Of a stretch of DNA of 64,000 nucleotides, positions 45,171 through 52,721 are shown one piece after another. The translations under genes were made by a program, and so were the position numbers. The notes under the pieces are model-generated. The model did not search any database and was not told where the DNA came from. It saw only the letters and a list, made by a program, of their open reading frames with translations. Positions within the stretch are counted from its first letter, which is position 1. Each line of letters begins with the position of its first letter. Source of the stretch: Lachnospiraceae bacterium (GTDB lineage: Bacteria; Bacillota; Clostridia; Lachnospirales; Lachnospiraceae); assembly GCA_029053015.1 (NCBI GenBank), contig JAIDHX010000036.1:124001-188000 (forward strand). The letters are read 5' to 3'.

Positions 45171-46511
45171 ATGAAAAAATTTGAAGTTGCATATATACCG
45201 GTGGGAGTTCCCACATTTCATTTGGAAAGCGCAGGTAAAGAATTCGAGAAGTCGATCGCTTTGTTGCGGTCCGTTGCGGAAGATGTGAAGGTTCCTGATG
45301 AGATGTTGTTGTCGTTAGACCTCTTGAAAGAATTTATGAAGGATTTACATCCGGATCTGATTGTGCTGCAGAATATTACGTTTGCAAACTCAGCCTATGT
45401 TTCAGAGGTGCTGGCAGCATTCGATTGTCCGATACTGCTCTGGACGCTCAGGGAGCCGGTGATAGACGGCGGAAGACTTCGTCTGAATTCTCTGACAGGC
45501 GCATATTCTGCGGCAAATATGATTAAAACATTTCGCGAGGAGCCGTTTACCTATGTATTCGGCGCGCCGCAGGAAGAAGAAGTAATCGCTGCGGTGACTT
45601 CTGCCGTGCGGGCGGCAAAGCTGAAATTTGATATGAAGAATCTGAAATTAACGGCAATCGGACATACGCCGCAGGGATTTGGTTTTGGCCGTGCACTGGA
45701 TTCGGAGCTCTTAAAAACATTTGGTGTGAGACTGGAGTCTATCGAGGCAAGGGAATTAATTGACAGAGCGAAAACCTTTTCCGATGAGGAAGTATCGGAG
45801 TATCTGGATGATGCGCGGAGCCGTATATGCGGATTAGAGAATATTGCGCAAGAGAATGTTTTGAATTTTGCAAGGCTGTATAAGGCATATAAGGAATATG
45901 TGAAAGAAAATCATGTCGGTGCGATCGCTTCCCGCTGCTGGCCGGACTTTTTTACCGCGTTTGGAACACCGGTATGTGCTGTTCTGGCAATGCTGAATGA
46001 TCTTGGGGTGGCTGCAAGCTGCGAGGCGGATACCTATGGAGCTTTATCGATGTATCTGGGGATGCGGCTGACAGATAAGCCGGTATTCTTCGGTGATCCG
46101 GTCTCCATGGATGAAAAAGAGAACACGATCACATATTGGCACTGTGGGACAGCGGCATGTTCTCTGGCAAAGGAAGAACCGGGGGCATGCGCGGATGTGC
46201 ACTGCAACAGGAAAATCGGCCCGACACTGGATTTCGCCTGTAAGGCAGCGGAAAGTGTTACGGTATTCCGGATAGGAAGAAAGCCGGACGGGACATTCCG
46301 CTTCTTTATCACAGAAGGAGAGGCATTGGATACGCCAAAGCAGTTTAACGGAACCTCCATTGTCGTGAAAACCTGCAATCCTGCAAGGCAGATTGTGGAA
46401 AACAGTGTACTGGCAGGCTGGGAGCCGCATTTTGTCGTAATCTACGGAAATGTAAAAAAAGAACTTGAAATATTAGGAAATATGCTTAATGTAGAAGTGG
46501 TTAATTATTGA
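45171..46511 (+). CDS. L-fucose/L-arabinose isomerase-like protein, probable sulfoquinovose isomerase
   Basis: A 446-residue protein of the fucose/arabinose isomerase superfamily. It has an N-terminal Rossmann-like region (HPDLIVLQNITFANSAYVSEVLAAF), a central region with ASRCWPDFFTAFGTPVCAVLAMLNDLGVAASCEADTYGALSMYL (the Glu and Asp there are candidate metal ligands) and a C-terminal region with WHCGTAACSLA and CNPARQIVENS. The superfamily performs aldose-ketose isomerisation, the step needed to turn SQ into sulfofructose, so this is my preferred SQ isomerase. The DUF4867-like protein is the alternative. Last gene before the operon terminator. Confidence 0.75.
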   Translation: MKKFEVAYIPVGVPTFHLESAGKEFEKSIALLRSVAEDVKVPDEMLLSLDLLKEFMKDLHPDLIVLQNITFANSAYVSEVLAAFDCPILLWTLREPVIDGGRLRLNSLTGAYSAANMIKTFREEPFTYVFGAPQEEEVIAAVTSAVRAAKLKFDMKNLKLTAIGHTPQGFGFGRALDSELLKTFGVRLESIEARELIDRAKTFSDEEVSEYLDDARSRICGLENIAQENVLNFARLYKAYKEYVKENHVGAIASRCWPDFFTAFGTPVCAVLAMLNDLGVAASCEADTYGALSMYLGMRLTDKPVFFGDPVSMDEKENTITYWHCGTAACSLAKEEPGACADVHCNRKIGPTLDFACKAAESVTVFRIGRKPDGTFRFFITEGEALDTPKQFNGTSIVVKTCNPARQIVENSVLAGWEPHFVVIYGNVKKELEILGNMLNVEVVNY

Positions 46512-46521
46512 GCGAATTTTT

Positions 46522-46600
46522 ATGGGGCTTTCCGAGAAATCGGGAGGCCCTTTTTACGTTCTGAAATAGGTGGAAGGGTTGACAAAAGTTGATTATATGA
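46522..46600 (+). repeat. tuf-downstream repeat (terminator plus -35 region, copy 2)
   Basis: About 90 percent identical to 28373-28452. It serves here as the terminator of the SQ operon and supplies the -35 box (TTGACA) of the tetR promoter. This DNA evidently came from a tuf-flanking module. Confidence 0.8.
46524..46557 (+). terminator. Terminator of the sulfoquinovose operon
   Basis: GGGGCTTTCC / GGGAGGCCC stem with a GAGAAATC loop and TTTTTA tail. It is part of the repeated tuf-downstream segment. Confidence 0.82.
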
Positions 46601-46622
46601 TAAACTTAACAGTGTTAAGTTT
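46579..46622 (+). promoter_or_regulatory. tetR promoter with 21-bp palindromic operator
   Basis: TTGACA (46579-46584), 16 nt, TAAACT (46601-46606). Overlapping the -10 is a perfect palindrome: AAACTTAACA (46602-46611), one central G, then TGTTAAGTTT (46613-46622). Its right end abuts the ribosome binding site of the TetR gene at 46633, so autorepression is very likely. Confidence 0.85.
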
Positions 46623-46632
46623 GGAGGTTGAG

Positions 46633-47208
46633 ATGGATAAAAAATATCATCATGGAGATTTAAAAATTCAATTAATAAAGACCGGTTTGCATATGATACA
46701 AGAAGACGGAATTCATAAGTTGTCTTTAAGAAAACTGGCGCAGTTGTGTAATGTCAGCGAAGCTGCGCCTTATAGTCATTTTAAAAATAAGGGCGAATTA
46801 TTGATTGCAATTCAAGAATATATAACCGAACAATTGCAAAAATGTCTGGAAGATGCCTATGAGAGAACAGAGCATGGTAATTCCCCGATAGCAATATTAA
46901 ACATGGGAAAAGCTTATGTCCAATTTTTTATTAGGTATCCCGAATACTATTCATTTTTATTTGCACAACCTTATTTGAAGATAGATTTATCTATGGGTAA
47001 TGAACCAAATGCATTTGAGCCTTTTCAATACTATAAGGAGAAGGCATATACGATTTATAAGAACGAAGGTTTCAGTGAGGAACGTATTAAGTATGGTATT
47101 ATCGCCATGTGGGCAAAGGTTCATGGTATTGCAGCTATTGCTTCGATGCAAGGCGTAAAGAGAGATTTTGAATGGGAAGATGTTTTAGATAAAATATTGG
47201 TTGAATAG
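46633..47208 (+). CDS. TetR/AcrR-family transcriptional regulator
   Basis: The track begins at 46570, upstream of the promoter. The true start is ATG 46633 after TTGGAGGTTGAG, giving 191 residues. The N-terminal HTH reads ALIKTGLHMI-like helix 1, then GIHKLSLRKLAQLCNVSEAAPYSHFKNKGELLIAI, the standard TetR signature. The C-terminal ligand domain resembles the WHG type (KYGIIAMWAKVHGIAAIASM). It probably binds the adjoining 21-bp palindrome and controls itself and the hydrolase gene that starts 10 nt later. Confidence 0.92.
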   Translation: MDKKYHHGDLKIQLIKTGLHMIQEDGIHKLSLRKLAQLCNVSEAAPYSHFKNKGELLIAIQEYITEQLQKCLEDAYERTEHGNSPIAILNMGKAYVQFFIRYPEYYSFLFAQPYLKIDLSMGNEPNAFEPFQYYKEKAYTIYKNEGFSEERIKYGIIAMWAKVHGIAAIASMQGVKRDFEWEDVLDKILVE

Positions 47209-47218
47209 GTGATACATA

Positions 47219-48316
47219 ATGAAAAGAAAGAGAGTGCCTAAAATGATAATAGGTTTTTCGGTGTTTGCTGCAGTTTTACTGCTGTTAATTTTAATTGTTT
47301 TTCCACCAAGCAGGGGCATAATACCGCAATTTTGTAATGAAAATGGAGAAATTATTGAGAATAGCATAGCCGAAAAGTGTTATTTAGAAGTTGAAGATGG
47401 AAATCTCGGAATGATTATTATGGCAAAGGATATTAGTAATCCGGTCTTATTGGTTTGCGGAGGGGGACCGGGAATTCCGGAATATTTGATGGAATATAGG
47501 TATCCGTCCGGTCTTGCAGATAAATTTGTGGTTTGCTATTTGGAATATAGGGGAACCGGATTATCATACAGCTCTGATATCAAAGCAGAAGAGATGACCA
47601 CGGAAATATATATATCAGATGTTGTTGCAGTAAGCAAATATTTGTCCGAAAGATTTGGACAAGAGAAAATATATATTATGGGACATTCGTTTGGTACATA
47701 TATTGCCATCAAAACAGTACAGCGATATCCGGATTATTATCATGCATATATAGCAATGGCGCAGATTTGCAATCAGACAGAGTCTGAATATATGGCATAT
47801 GATTATATGAAAGCTCAATATGAGCAGCTAGGTAATACCAAAATGGTTGAGAAATTTGAGAATTGTCCGATTCGAGAATCCGATGAAATGTATGCAAAGT
47901 ATTTTTCATCTTCTTTGCGTGATACAGCAATGCATGAGTTAGGCGTTGGTACAACAAGAGATATGGACTCTGTAATTACCGGAATTTTCTTCCCAAGTTT
48001 GAGATGTAAGGCTTATACCTGGCAGGAAAGAATAAATATATGGAGAGGGAAAGGGCTGTCTGCACAATTTCCTGTTGTAAAGGATTCTACGCATTTCAAT
48101 GCTTTTAGTGAAGTACCTTCTTTACAGATTCCTATTTACTTTTTTGCAGGAAAATACGATTATACATGCAGTTTTGATTTGCAATATGAGTATTATTTAC
48201 AAATTGATGCACCAATAAAAGAATTTTATGTGTTTAATAATTCGGCGCATAGTCCTATATTTGAAGAGCCGGAAGCGGCATCTAAATTGATTGAAGAGAT
48301 ATTAGAAGTAGAATAG
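47219..48316 (+). CDS. Membrane-anchored alpha/beta hydrolase
   Basis: A 365-residue alpha/beta hydrolase. A basic N-terminus and one membrane helix (MIIGFSVFAAVLLLLILIVF) place it at the membrane. The oxyanion region CGGGPGIPEY, the nucleophile elbow GHSFGTYIA and the C-terminal His in NSAHSPIFEEP are as in proline iminopeptidase-like enzymes. The substrate is unknown. Its position directly behind a TetR gene suggests it is induced by the small molecule that TetR senses, perhaps a detoxification or antibiotic-modifying role. Confidence 0.82.
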   Translation: MKRKRVPKMIIGFSVFAAVLLLLILIVFPPSRGIIPQFCNENGEIIENSIAEKCYLEVEDGNLGMIIMAKDISNPVLLVCGGGPGIPEYLMEYRYPSGLADKFVVCYLEYRGTGLSYSSDIKAEEMTTEIYISDVVAVSKYLSERFGQEKIYIMGHSFGTYIAIKTVQRYPDYYHAYIAMAQICNQTESEYMAYDYMKAQYEQLGNTKMVEKFENCPIRESDEMYAKYFSSSLRDTAMHELGVGTTRDMDSVITGIFFPSLRCKAYTWQERINIWRGKGLSAQFPVVKDSTHFNAFSEVPSLQIPIYFFAGKYDYTCSFDLQYEYYLQIDAPIKEFYVFNNSAHSPIFEEPEAASKLIEEILEVE

Positions 48317-48329
48317 TACGAAATTCAGT

Positions 48330-48361
48330 TTGGTTAAGGCAGTGTTGCTACTATCATCGAG
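48330..48361 (+). repeat. Degraded tuf-end repeat (copy 3)
   Basis: 32 nt matching the tuf 3' end at 30 positions, with the last 20 (GTGTTGCTACTATCATCGAG) exact. The match stops just before the tuf stop codon. It lies at the boundary between the TetR/hydrolase module and the Fic gene. Confidence 0.75.
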
Positions 48362-48385
48362 GGGATGGCCTTGTTGTTTGGGGTG

Positions 48386-48394
48386 TGGTATAAT
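48386..48394 (+). promoter_or_regulatory. Extended -10 promoter element upstream of fic
   Basis: TGTGGTATAATC contains a TG one base before a perfect TATAAT (48389-48394). There is no convincing -35. It lies about 76 nt before the Fic start. Confidence 0.45.
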
Positions 48395-48469
48395 CAGATA
48401 AACAAATCAGAATCAGCAAACAAGCGGAGTTATAAGCTTGGATTGCCTGAATCATGATCGGAGAATAAT

Positions 48470-49462
48470 ATGGGTGAAAATTATAAACCTCCTTTTACAA
48501 TGAATGAGGAGATAACAAATTTAATAGTAGAGATAGGAGAGTATGTTGGTACAATCACAACTTACGATGCTATGCGTCCGAATCCAATTCTCCGCAGGGA
48601 AAATAGGATCAAGACGATACACTCATCTCTGGCGATAGAGCAGAACACGCTTACTTTGGAACAGGTTACGGATGTGATAAATGGAAAGCGGATATTAGGA
48701 CCGCCACAGGATATTCGCGAAGTAAAGAATGCATATGAGGCTTATGAAAGAGTATCCGTGCTTGATCCATACAGTGTGAAAAACCTTTTGCTGGCCCATA
48801 AGATTATGATGGAAGGGCTTGTGAAAGAAGCAGGAAGTTTTCGAAGCGGGAATGTTGGCGTTTATGCCGGAACAGAACTGATTCATGCAGGATCACCGGC
48901 AAAATATGTGCCGGATTTAATGAATCAGTTGTTCACATGGCTGAAGCAATCGAAATATCATCCGCTTGTGAAGTCTTGCGTCTTTCATTATGAGTTTGAG
49001 TTTATTCATCCTTTTGCTGATGGCAATGGTCGGACAGGGAGATTGTGGCAGTCATTGATTTTGCAGAAATGGAAAGAAGTTTTTGCATGGATTCCGGTAG
49101 AAACGCTTGTGTATGAAAATCAGGGGGAATATTATAAGGTACTGAAGCGGGCTGATAACACTGGGGATTCTACCGAATTTGTAGAGTTTATGCTTGGGAT
49201 GATTCGCAATGCCTTAAAGGAGATCAGCGAATCACATAACGGAACAAATGTCGTAATAAATGTCGGCGTAAATGTCGTGACAAATGAGGAAAAAATAATA
49301 GCTCTTTTAAGGCAAGATGGCAATATGTCAGCTAATATGTTGTCTGTATCTGTGGGAATTACCGGAAGGCAGGCACAGCGTATTTTGGCTAAACTAAAGG
49401 CGGAAGGAAAAATAATACGACATGGGGCAAATAAAAACGGTTACTGGGAAGTTATAGATTAA
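48470..49462 (+). CDS. Fic-family protein with C-terminal winged helix
   Basis: A 330-residue Fic protein. The catalytic motif is perfect, HPFADGNGRTGR near residue 184, so AMP transfer (or a related nucleotide transfer) onto a target hydroxyl is expected. An N-terminal helix with SSLAIEQNTL resembles the inhibitory (S/T)xxxE(G/N) motif of self-inhibited class II Fic proteins, although Gln follows the Glu here. A C-terminal domain (EKIIALLRQDGNMSANMLSVSVGITGRQAQRILAKLK) is a winged helix. The target is unknown. It is not next to an antitoxin gene. Confidence 0.9.
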   Translation: MGENYKPPFTMNEEITNLIVEIGEYVGTITTYDAMRPNPILRRENRIKTIHSSLAIEQNTLTLEQVTDVINGKRILGPPQDIREVKNAYEAYERVSVLDPYSVKNLLLAHKIMMEGLVKEAGSFRSGNVGVYAGTELIHAGSPAKYVPDLMNQLFTWLKQSKYHPLVKSCVFHYEFEFIHPFADGNGRTGRLWQSLILQKWKEVFAWIPVETLVYENQGEYYKVLKRADNTGDSTEFVEFMLGMIRNALKEISESHNGTNVVINVGVNVVTNEEKIIALLRQDGNMSANMLSVSVGITGRQAQRILAKLKAEGKIIRHGANKNGYWEVID

Positions 49463-49503
49463 AAATCCGAAACAGTGTATAGCTTTTTGGTGAGGAAATG
49501 ATA

Positions 49504-49965
49504 ATGAAAGAAATAATTGCATATGAGATGTCTTTCGATAAAACATTGGAGTATCAGAATGATATAAATTGTGTTCCTTTTCAAGAACAATACTGGAATG
49601 AGTATATGAGAATATATAATGAATGTTTTTATCAAATGAGAAAAGTATTGGAGGTTGAGCCAATAAACTTTTATTCTGACTACTCTCAAATCAAAGATAA
49701 AATAAACGATATCTTTCTTTATTTGCAAAATGGAGTAATAGTAGGAGCTGTTTCCTGCTATGGAAATGAGTTAGATGATTTAATTGTCGCGAAATCGTTT
49801 CAAGGACAGGGGATAGGGCAAAAACTGTTATTATGGGGAATGAATCATATAAAGGAACAAAGCTACGAAGAAATTCTTTTACATGTAGCTGAATGGAACC
49901 AAAATGCAGTGAAGTTGTATTTGAAAAATGGATTTAGTATCAAGAAAAAGGAAAAGGTTCGTTAG
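49504..49965 (+). CDS. GNAT-family N-acetyltransferase
   Basis: A small acetyltransferase of about 153 residues. The acetyl-CoA-binding motif is DDLIVAKSFQGQGIGQKLLLWGMNHI (Q-x-x-G-x-G), followed by VAEWNQNAVKLYLKNGFSIKKKEKV, the usual GNAT end. ATG 49504 is preferred over 49498 because GAGG is then 8 nt away. The substrate cannot be predicted. It lies 41 nt after fic, so the two may be cotranscribed. Confidence 0.85.
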   Translation: MKEIIAYEMSFDKTLEYQNDINCVPFQEQYWNEYMRIYNECFYQMRKVLEVEPINFYSDYSQIKDKINDIFLYLQNGVIVGAVSCYGNELDDLIVAKSFQGQGIGQKLLLWGMNHIKEQSYEEILLHVAEWNQNAVKLYLKNGFSIKKKEKVR

Positions 49966-50076
49966 AGTTGGGTTCGCTTGGGGGAAGTAGAATGTTTAGT
50001 ATGTTTTGTCTTTAGTGATATGAAAGATGTGGTGCTGCTGTTATGGAGTAAGATTGATTTTATCAGTAAAGCTACT

Positions 50077-50109
50077 ATATCCCGTCGAGAAATCGACGGG
50101 ATATTTTTG
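50077..50109 (+). terminator. Perfect terminator upstream of the defense island
   Basis: ATATCCCGTCGA and TCGACGGGATAT form a 12-bp stem around a GAAA tetraloop, followed by TTTTT. It runs through the track ORF 49978-50169, which I therefore reject as a gene. Confidence 0.93.
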
Positions 50110-50197
50110 CATAGACTATTTATTTGGAAACATAGGATGATTTCTTGGACGGAAAAGAGTATCATGTAATTATGATGATTTAGAAGGAGGAGTCATA

Positions 50198-50596
50198 ATG
50201 CAGAATAAAGCGCAGGCACTTATGGAAAAAATAGGTATTAAAGAATTATTTGAAATTCCGCATGGAAAATTACAAGGCAGCACAGTACTTGCTACAAATG
50301 AAAAAGAAAATTTAACGGTTTCACAATTGCTGAAATCTGCGGAGTATTTAATTAAATTTATAAAAAGTAATTTTGATGTAGATGAATATCGGTATTCGAC
50401 TACTATAATTTTCTTAAAGTCAGTGCAATTAGTGCTAAATAATGGGAAAGCAGATAAACCAAGTAAAGAGGATGCACACATTATTATAGATGTTATACAT
50501 GAGATAGCGGATATGCGTGCTAAAAACGACTATGAAAAGAAATTAAATGAAGAAATTGCAGTGTCATTAAACTGTCTGATTGAAATATTAAAATAG
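50198..50596 (+). CDS. Hypothetical protein preceding the type I island
   Basis: Not recognised. A 132-residue soluble, mostly helical protein with a strong start (AGAAGGAGGAGTCAT then ATG). No motif is visible. It lies between a perfect terminator and the paired operators of the XRE/hsd unit, on the same strand. It is probably a separate small transcription unit. Confidence 0.55.
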   Translation: MQNKAQALMEKIGIKELFEIPHGKLQGSTVLATNEKENLTVSQLLKSAEYLIKFIKSNFDVDEYRYSTTIIFLKSVQLVLNNGKADKPSKEDAHIIIDVIHEIADMRAKNDYEKKLNEEIAVSLNCLIEILK

Positions 50597-50634
50597 ACCA
50601 TGTATTTTACATCTTTTGGAATAATATTTAATTT

Positions 50635-50697
50635 TCAAATTATAATATTTGATTTTTCAAATTGTTAATTTGATAAAATAGTGTTACAATTTATAAT
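50635..50697 (+). promoter_or_regulatory. Paired operators and promoter of the XRE-hsd operon
   Basis: Two palindromes with the same half-site: TCAAAT-TATAAT-ATTTGA (50635-50652) and TCAAATT-GTT-AATTTGA (50657-50673). Their centres are about 21.5 bp apart, two helical turns, so both face the same side of the DNA. A promoter TTGATA (50670-50675), 16 nt, TATAAT (50692-50697) overlaps the second. This is the layout of a cooperative, autoregulated phage-type repressor site. Confidence 0.8.
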
Positions 50698-50741
50698 AAG
50701 GTATTCAGCGCTGACTTATAGAAAGCGAGAGGAATAAAATT

Positions 50742-50945
50742 ATGGCAATCAGTTATAACGGATTATGGAAGTTATTGATTGATAAGGGTATGAAAAAGGG
50801 CGATTTATGTAAAAGTACAGGTTTAAGCTCTAGTACCATGGCGAAAATGACTAATGGAGAGTCTGTGAATTTATCTGTTCTGGAACGTATATGCGCAGAA
50901 CTTGATTGTGATTTTGGAGACTTAGTAAATTATAAAAAACCTTAG
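50742..50945 (+). CDS. Small Cro/C1-type regulator of the type I locus
   Basis: A 67-residue protein that is almost entirely an HTH domain (LWKLLIDKGMKKGDLCKSTGLSSSTMAKMTNGESVNLSVLERICAELDCDFGDLV), similar to the controller proteins of restriction systems. It follows a double operator and precedes hsdM by 16 nt, so it probably times or limits expression of the type I enzyme. Start by AAGCGAGAGGAA before the ATG. Confidence 0.87.
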   Translation: MAISYNGLWKLLIDKGMKKGDLCKSTGLSSSTMAKMTNGESVNLSVLERICAELDCDFGDLVNYKKP

Positions 50946-50961
50946 GAGGAAGCTGATAAAG

Positions 50962-52719
50962 ATGAGCAACGATAAAATCAGTGATGTTGGAATAAATATT
51001 GCGGAAAAGGCTACTGTTATTTGGAATGTGGCAGATATGCTTCGTGGACCATTCAAACCGCATGAATATGGTCTTGTTATCTTACCGATGACAGTGGTTA
51101 AGAGATTTCATGATTGTTTGTTACCTACCCATGATAATGTGCTTGCGCAATATGAAAAAGTAAAACATTTGGCAGTCATTGATGGATTTTTGACAAGAGC
51201 ATCCGGATATCAATTTTATAACACAAGTAAATTTACTTTTGAGACACTTTTGGCTGATCCGGATAATATAGAAACAAACTTTAAAGATTATTTAGCAGGT
51301 TTTTCAGCAAATGCGCAGGATGTATTATCTAAGTTTGATTTTGATAATATTATCAAAAGAATGGTGGAGAGCAATACACTGTATCTTATTATCAAAGAAT
51401 TTAATTCTGAAAAAGGATACTTAGGAGCTGACAAAATCAGTGCCGTGGACTGTGGTTACATTTTTGAAGATTTAGTACGGCGCTTTTCAGAGTCCTTTGG
51501 CGAGGAAGCGGGAGCACATTTTACCAGTAGGGATATTATATATCTTATGACAGATTTGCTTCTTGCGGATGCCAATTTAGATACAGGTGGAATGACTGTT
51601 TATGATATGACCATGGGAACATCCCAGATGCTTTCTTGTATGGAGGAGAGAATTCATGATCTGAATAGCGATATAGAGGTTACTTGTTTTGGACAGGAGT
51701 TCAACCCATCCACCTATGCGATAGCAAAAGCAGATATGATGATTCGCGGCGGAGATCCGGATAATATGCGGTTTGGAGATACCTTGTCTGATGATCAGTT
51801 TGCAGGTTTTACCTTTGATTATTGTATTTCTAATCCGCCTTTTGGAATTGACTGGAAGCGTGAACAGAAAAAGGTGGAAGAAGAAGCAGCAAGAGGAGAA
51901 CAGGGAAGATTTGCACCCGGACTTCCTAAAATCAGTGATGGTCAGCAGTTATTTGTGTTAAACGGACTTTCTAAACTAGCACCAGATGGGAAAATGGCAA
52001 TTATACAAAATGGTTCTCCGCTATTTTCAGGAGATGCGGGGAGCGGCCCATCAGAGATTAGAAGATATATTTTGGAAAACGATTGGTTGGACTGTATAGT
52101 GCAGCTTTCTACAGATATGTTTATGAATACGGGTATCAGCACCTATATTTGGATCTGTTCCAAAAATAAGCCTACATATAGGGAGGGAAAGGTACAACTT
52201 ATCGATGCTTCTCATTGTTATGAGGCTAGAAGAAAAAGTATTGGAATGAAACGGAATGATATTACAGACAAATGTCGGGAACTGATTGTAAAGGCTTATG
52301 GTTCCTTTGAAAATTGTGCTGTGTACGGAGATAAGAACGGAATATATTGTGAGAGTAAAATATTTGAGACGGTAGAGTTTGGATATAACAAAATTGTGGT
52401 GGAAAGACCTGAACGAGATGAGAATGGGGAAATCGTCTTGAAAAAAGGAAAGCCTGTTGCAGATGCAAATTTGCGTGATACGGAGAATGTACCGCTGGTG
52501 CAGGATATCGATAGGTACTTTGAGAGAGAAGTGCTCCCCTATGCGGAAGATGCATGGATTGATAAGAAAAAGACTAAGGTGGGGTATGAAATACCTATGA
52601 CAAGATATTTCTATGAGTATCAGGCTCCGGAAAAGGTGGAGGATATTGTGGCTCGGATTCATGTGTTAGAGGCTGATATTTCTGCATCTTTAGAGAAATT
52701 GTTTGCTGAGGAGAAATAG
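50962..52719 (+). CDS. hsdM: Type I restriction-modification methyltransferase subunit HsdM
   Basis: A 585-residue DNA adenine methylase subunit. It has an N-terminal HsdM_N helical domain (RGPFKPHEYGLVILPMTVVKRFHD), then the N6-Mtase domain: GAHFTSRDIIYLMTDLL, AdoMet motif VYDMTMGTSQMLSCM near 213, and the catalytic ISNPPFGIDWK near 287. The AdoMet motif departs from the usual DP-x-x-GSGG, which I believe is a subfamily trait, though not verified. The C-terminal part binds HsdS. It overlaps nothing and runs into hsdS with a 2-nt gap. Confidence 0.93.
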   Translation: MSNDKISDVGINIAEKATVIWNVADMLRGPFKPHEYGLVILPMTVVKRFHDCLLPTHDNVLAQYEKVKHLAVIDGFLTRASGYQFYNTSKFTFETLLADPDNIETNFKDYLAGFSANAQDVLSKFDFDNIIKRMVESNTLYLIIKEFNSEKGYLGADKISAVDCGYIFEDLVRRFSESFGEEAGAHFTSRDIIYLMTDLLLADANLDTGGMTVYDMTMGTSQMLSCMEERIHDLNSDIEVTCFGQEFNPSTYAIAKADMMIRGGDPDNMRFGDTLSDDQFAGFTFDYCISNPPFGIDWKREQKKVEEEAARGEQGRFAPGLPKISDGQQLFVLNGLSKLAPDGKMAIIQNGSPLFSGDAGSGPSEIRRYILENDWLDCIVQLSTDMFMNTGISTYIWICSKNKPTYREGKVQLIDASHCYEARRKSIGMKRNDITDKCRELIVKAYGSFENCAVYGDKNGIYCESKIFETVEFGYNKIVVERPERDENGEIVLKKGKPVADANLRDTENVPLVQDIDRYFEREVLPYAEDAWIDKKKTKVGYEIPMTRYFYEYQAPEKVEDIVARIHVLEADISASLEKLFAEEK

Positions 52720-52721
52720 GT

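Noticed and set aside
49978-50169. 63-aa ORF between the GNAT gene and the 132-aa hypothetical
   Set aside because: A perfect 12-bp terminator hairpin with GAAA loop lies inside it, and the protein has no sensible composition or start signal.
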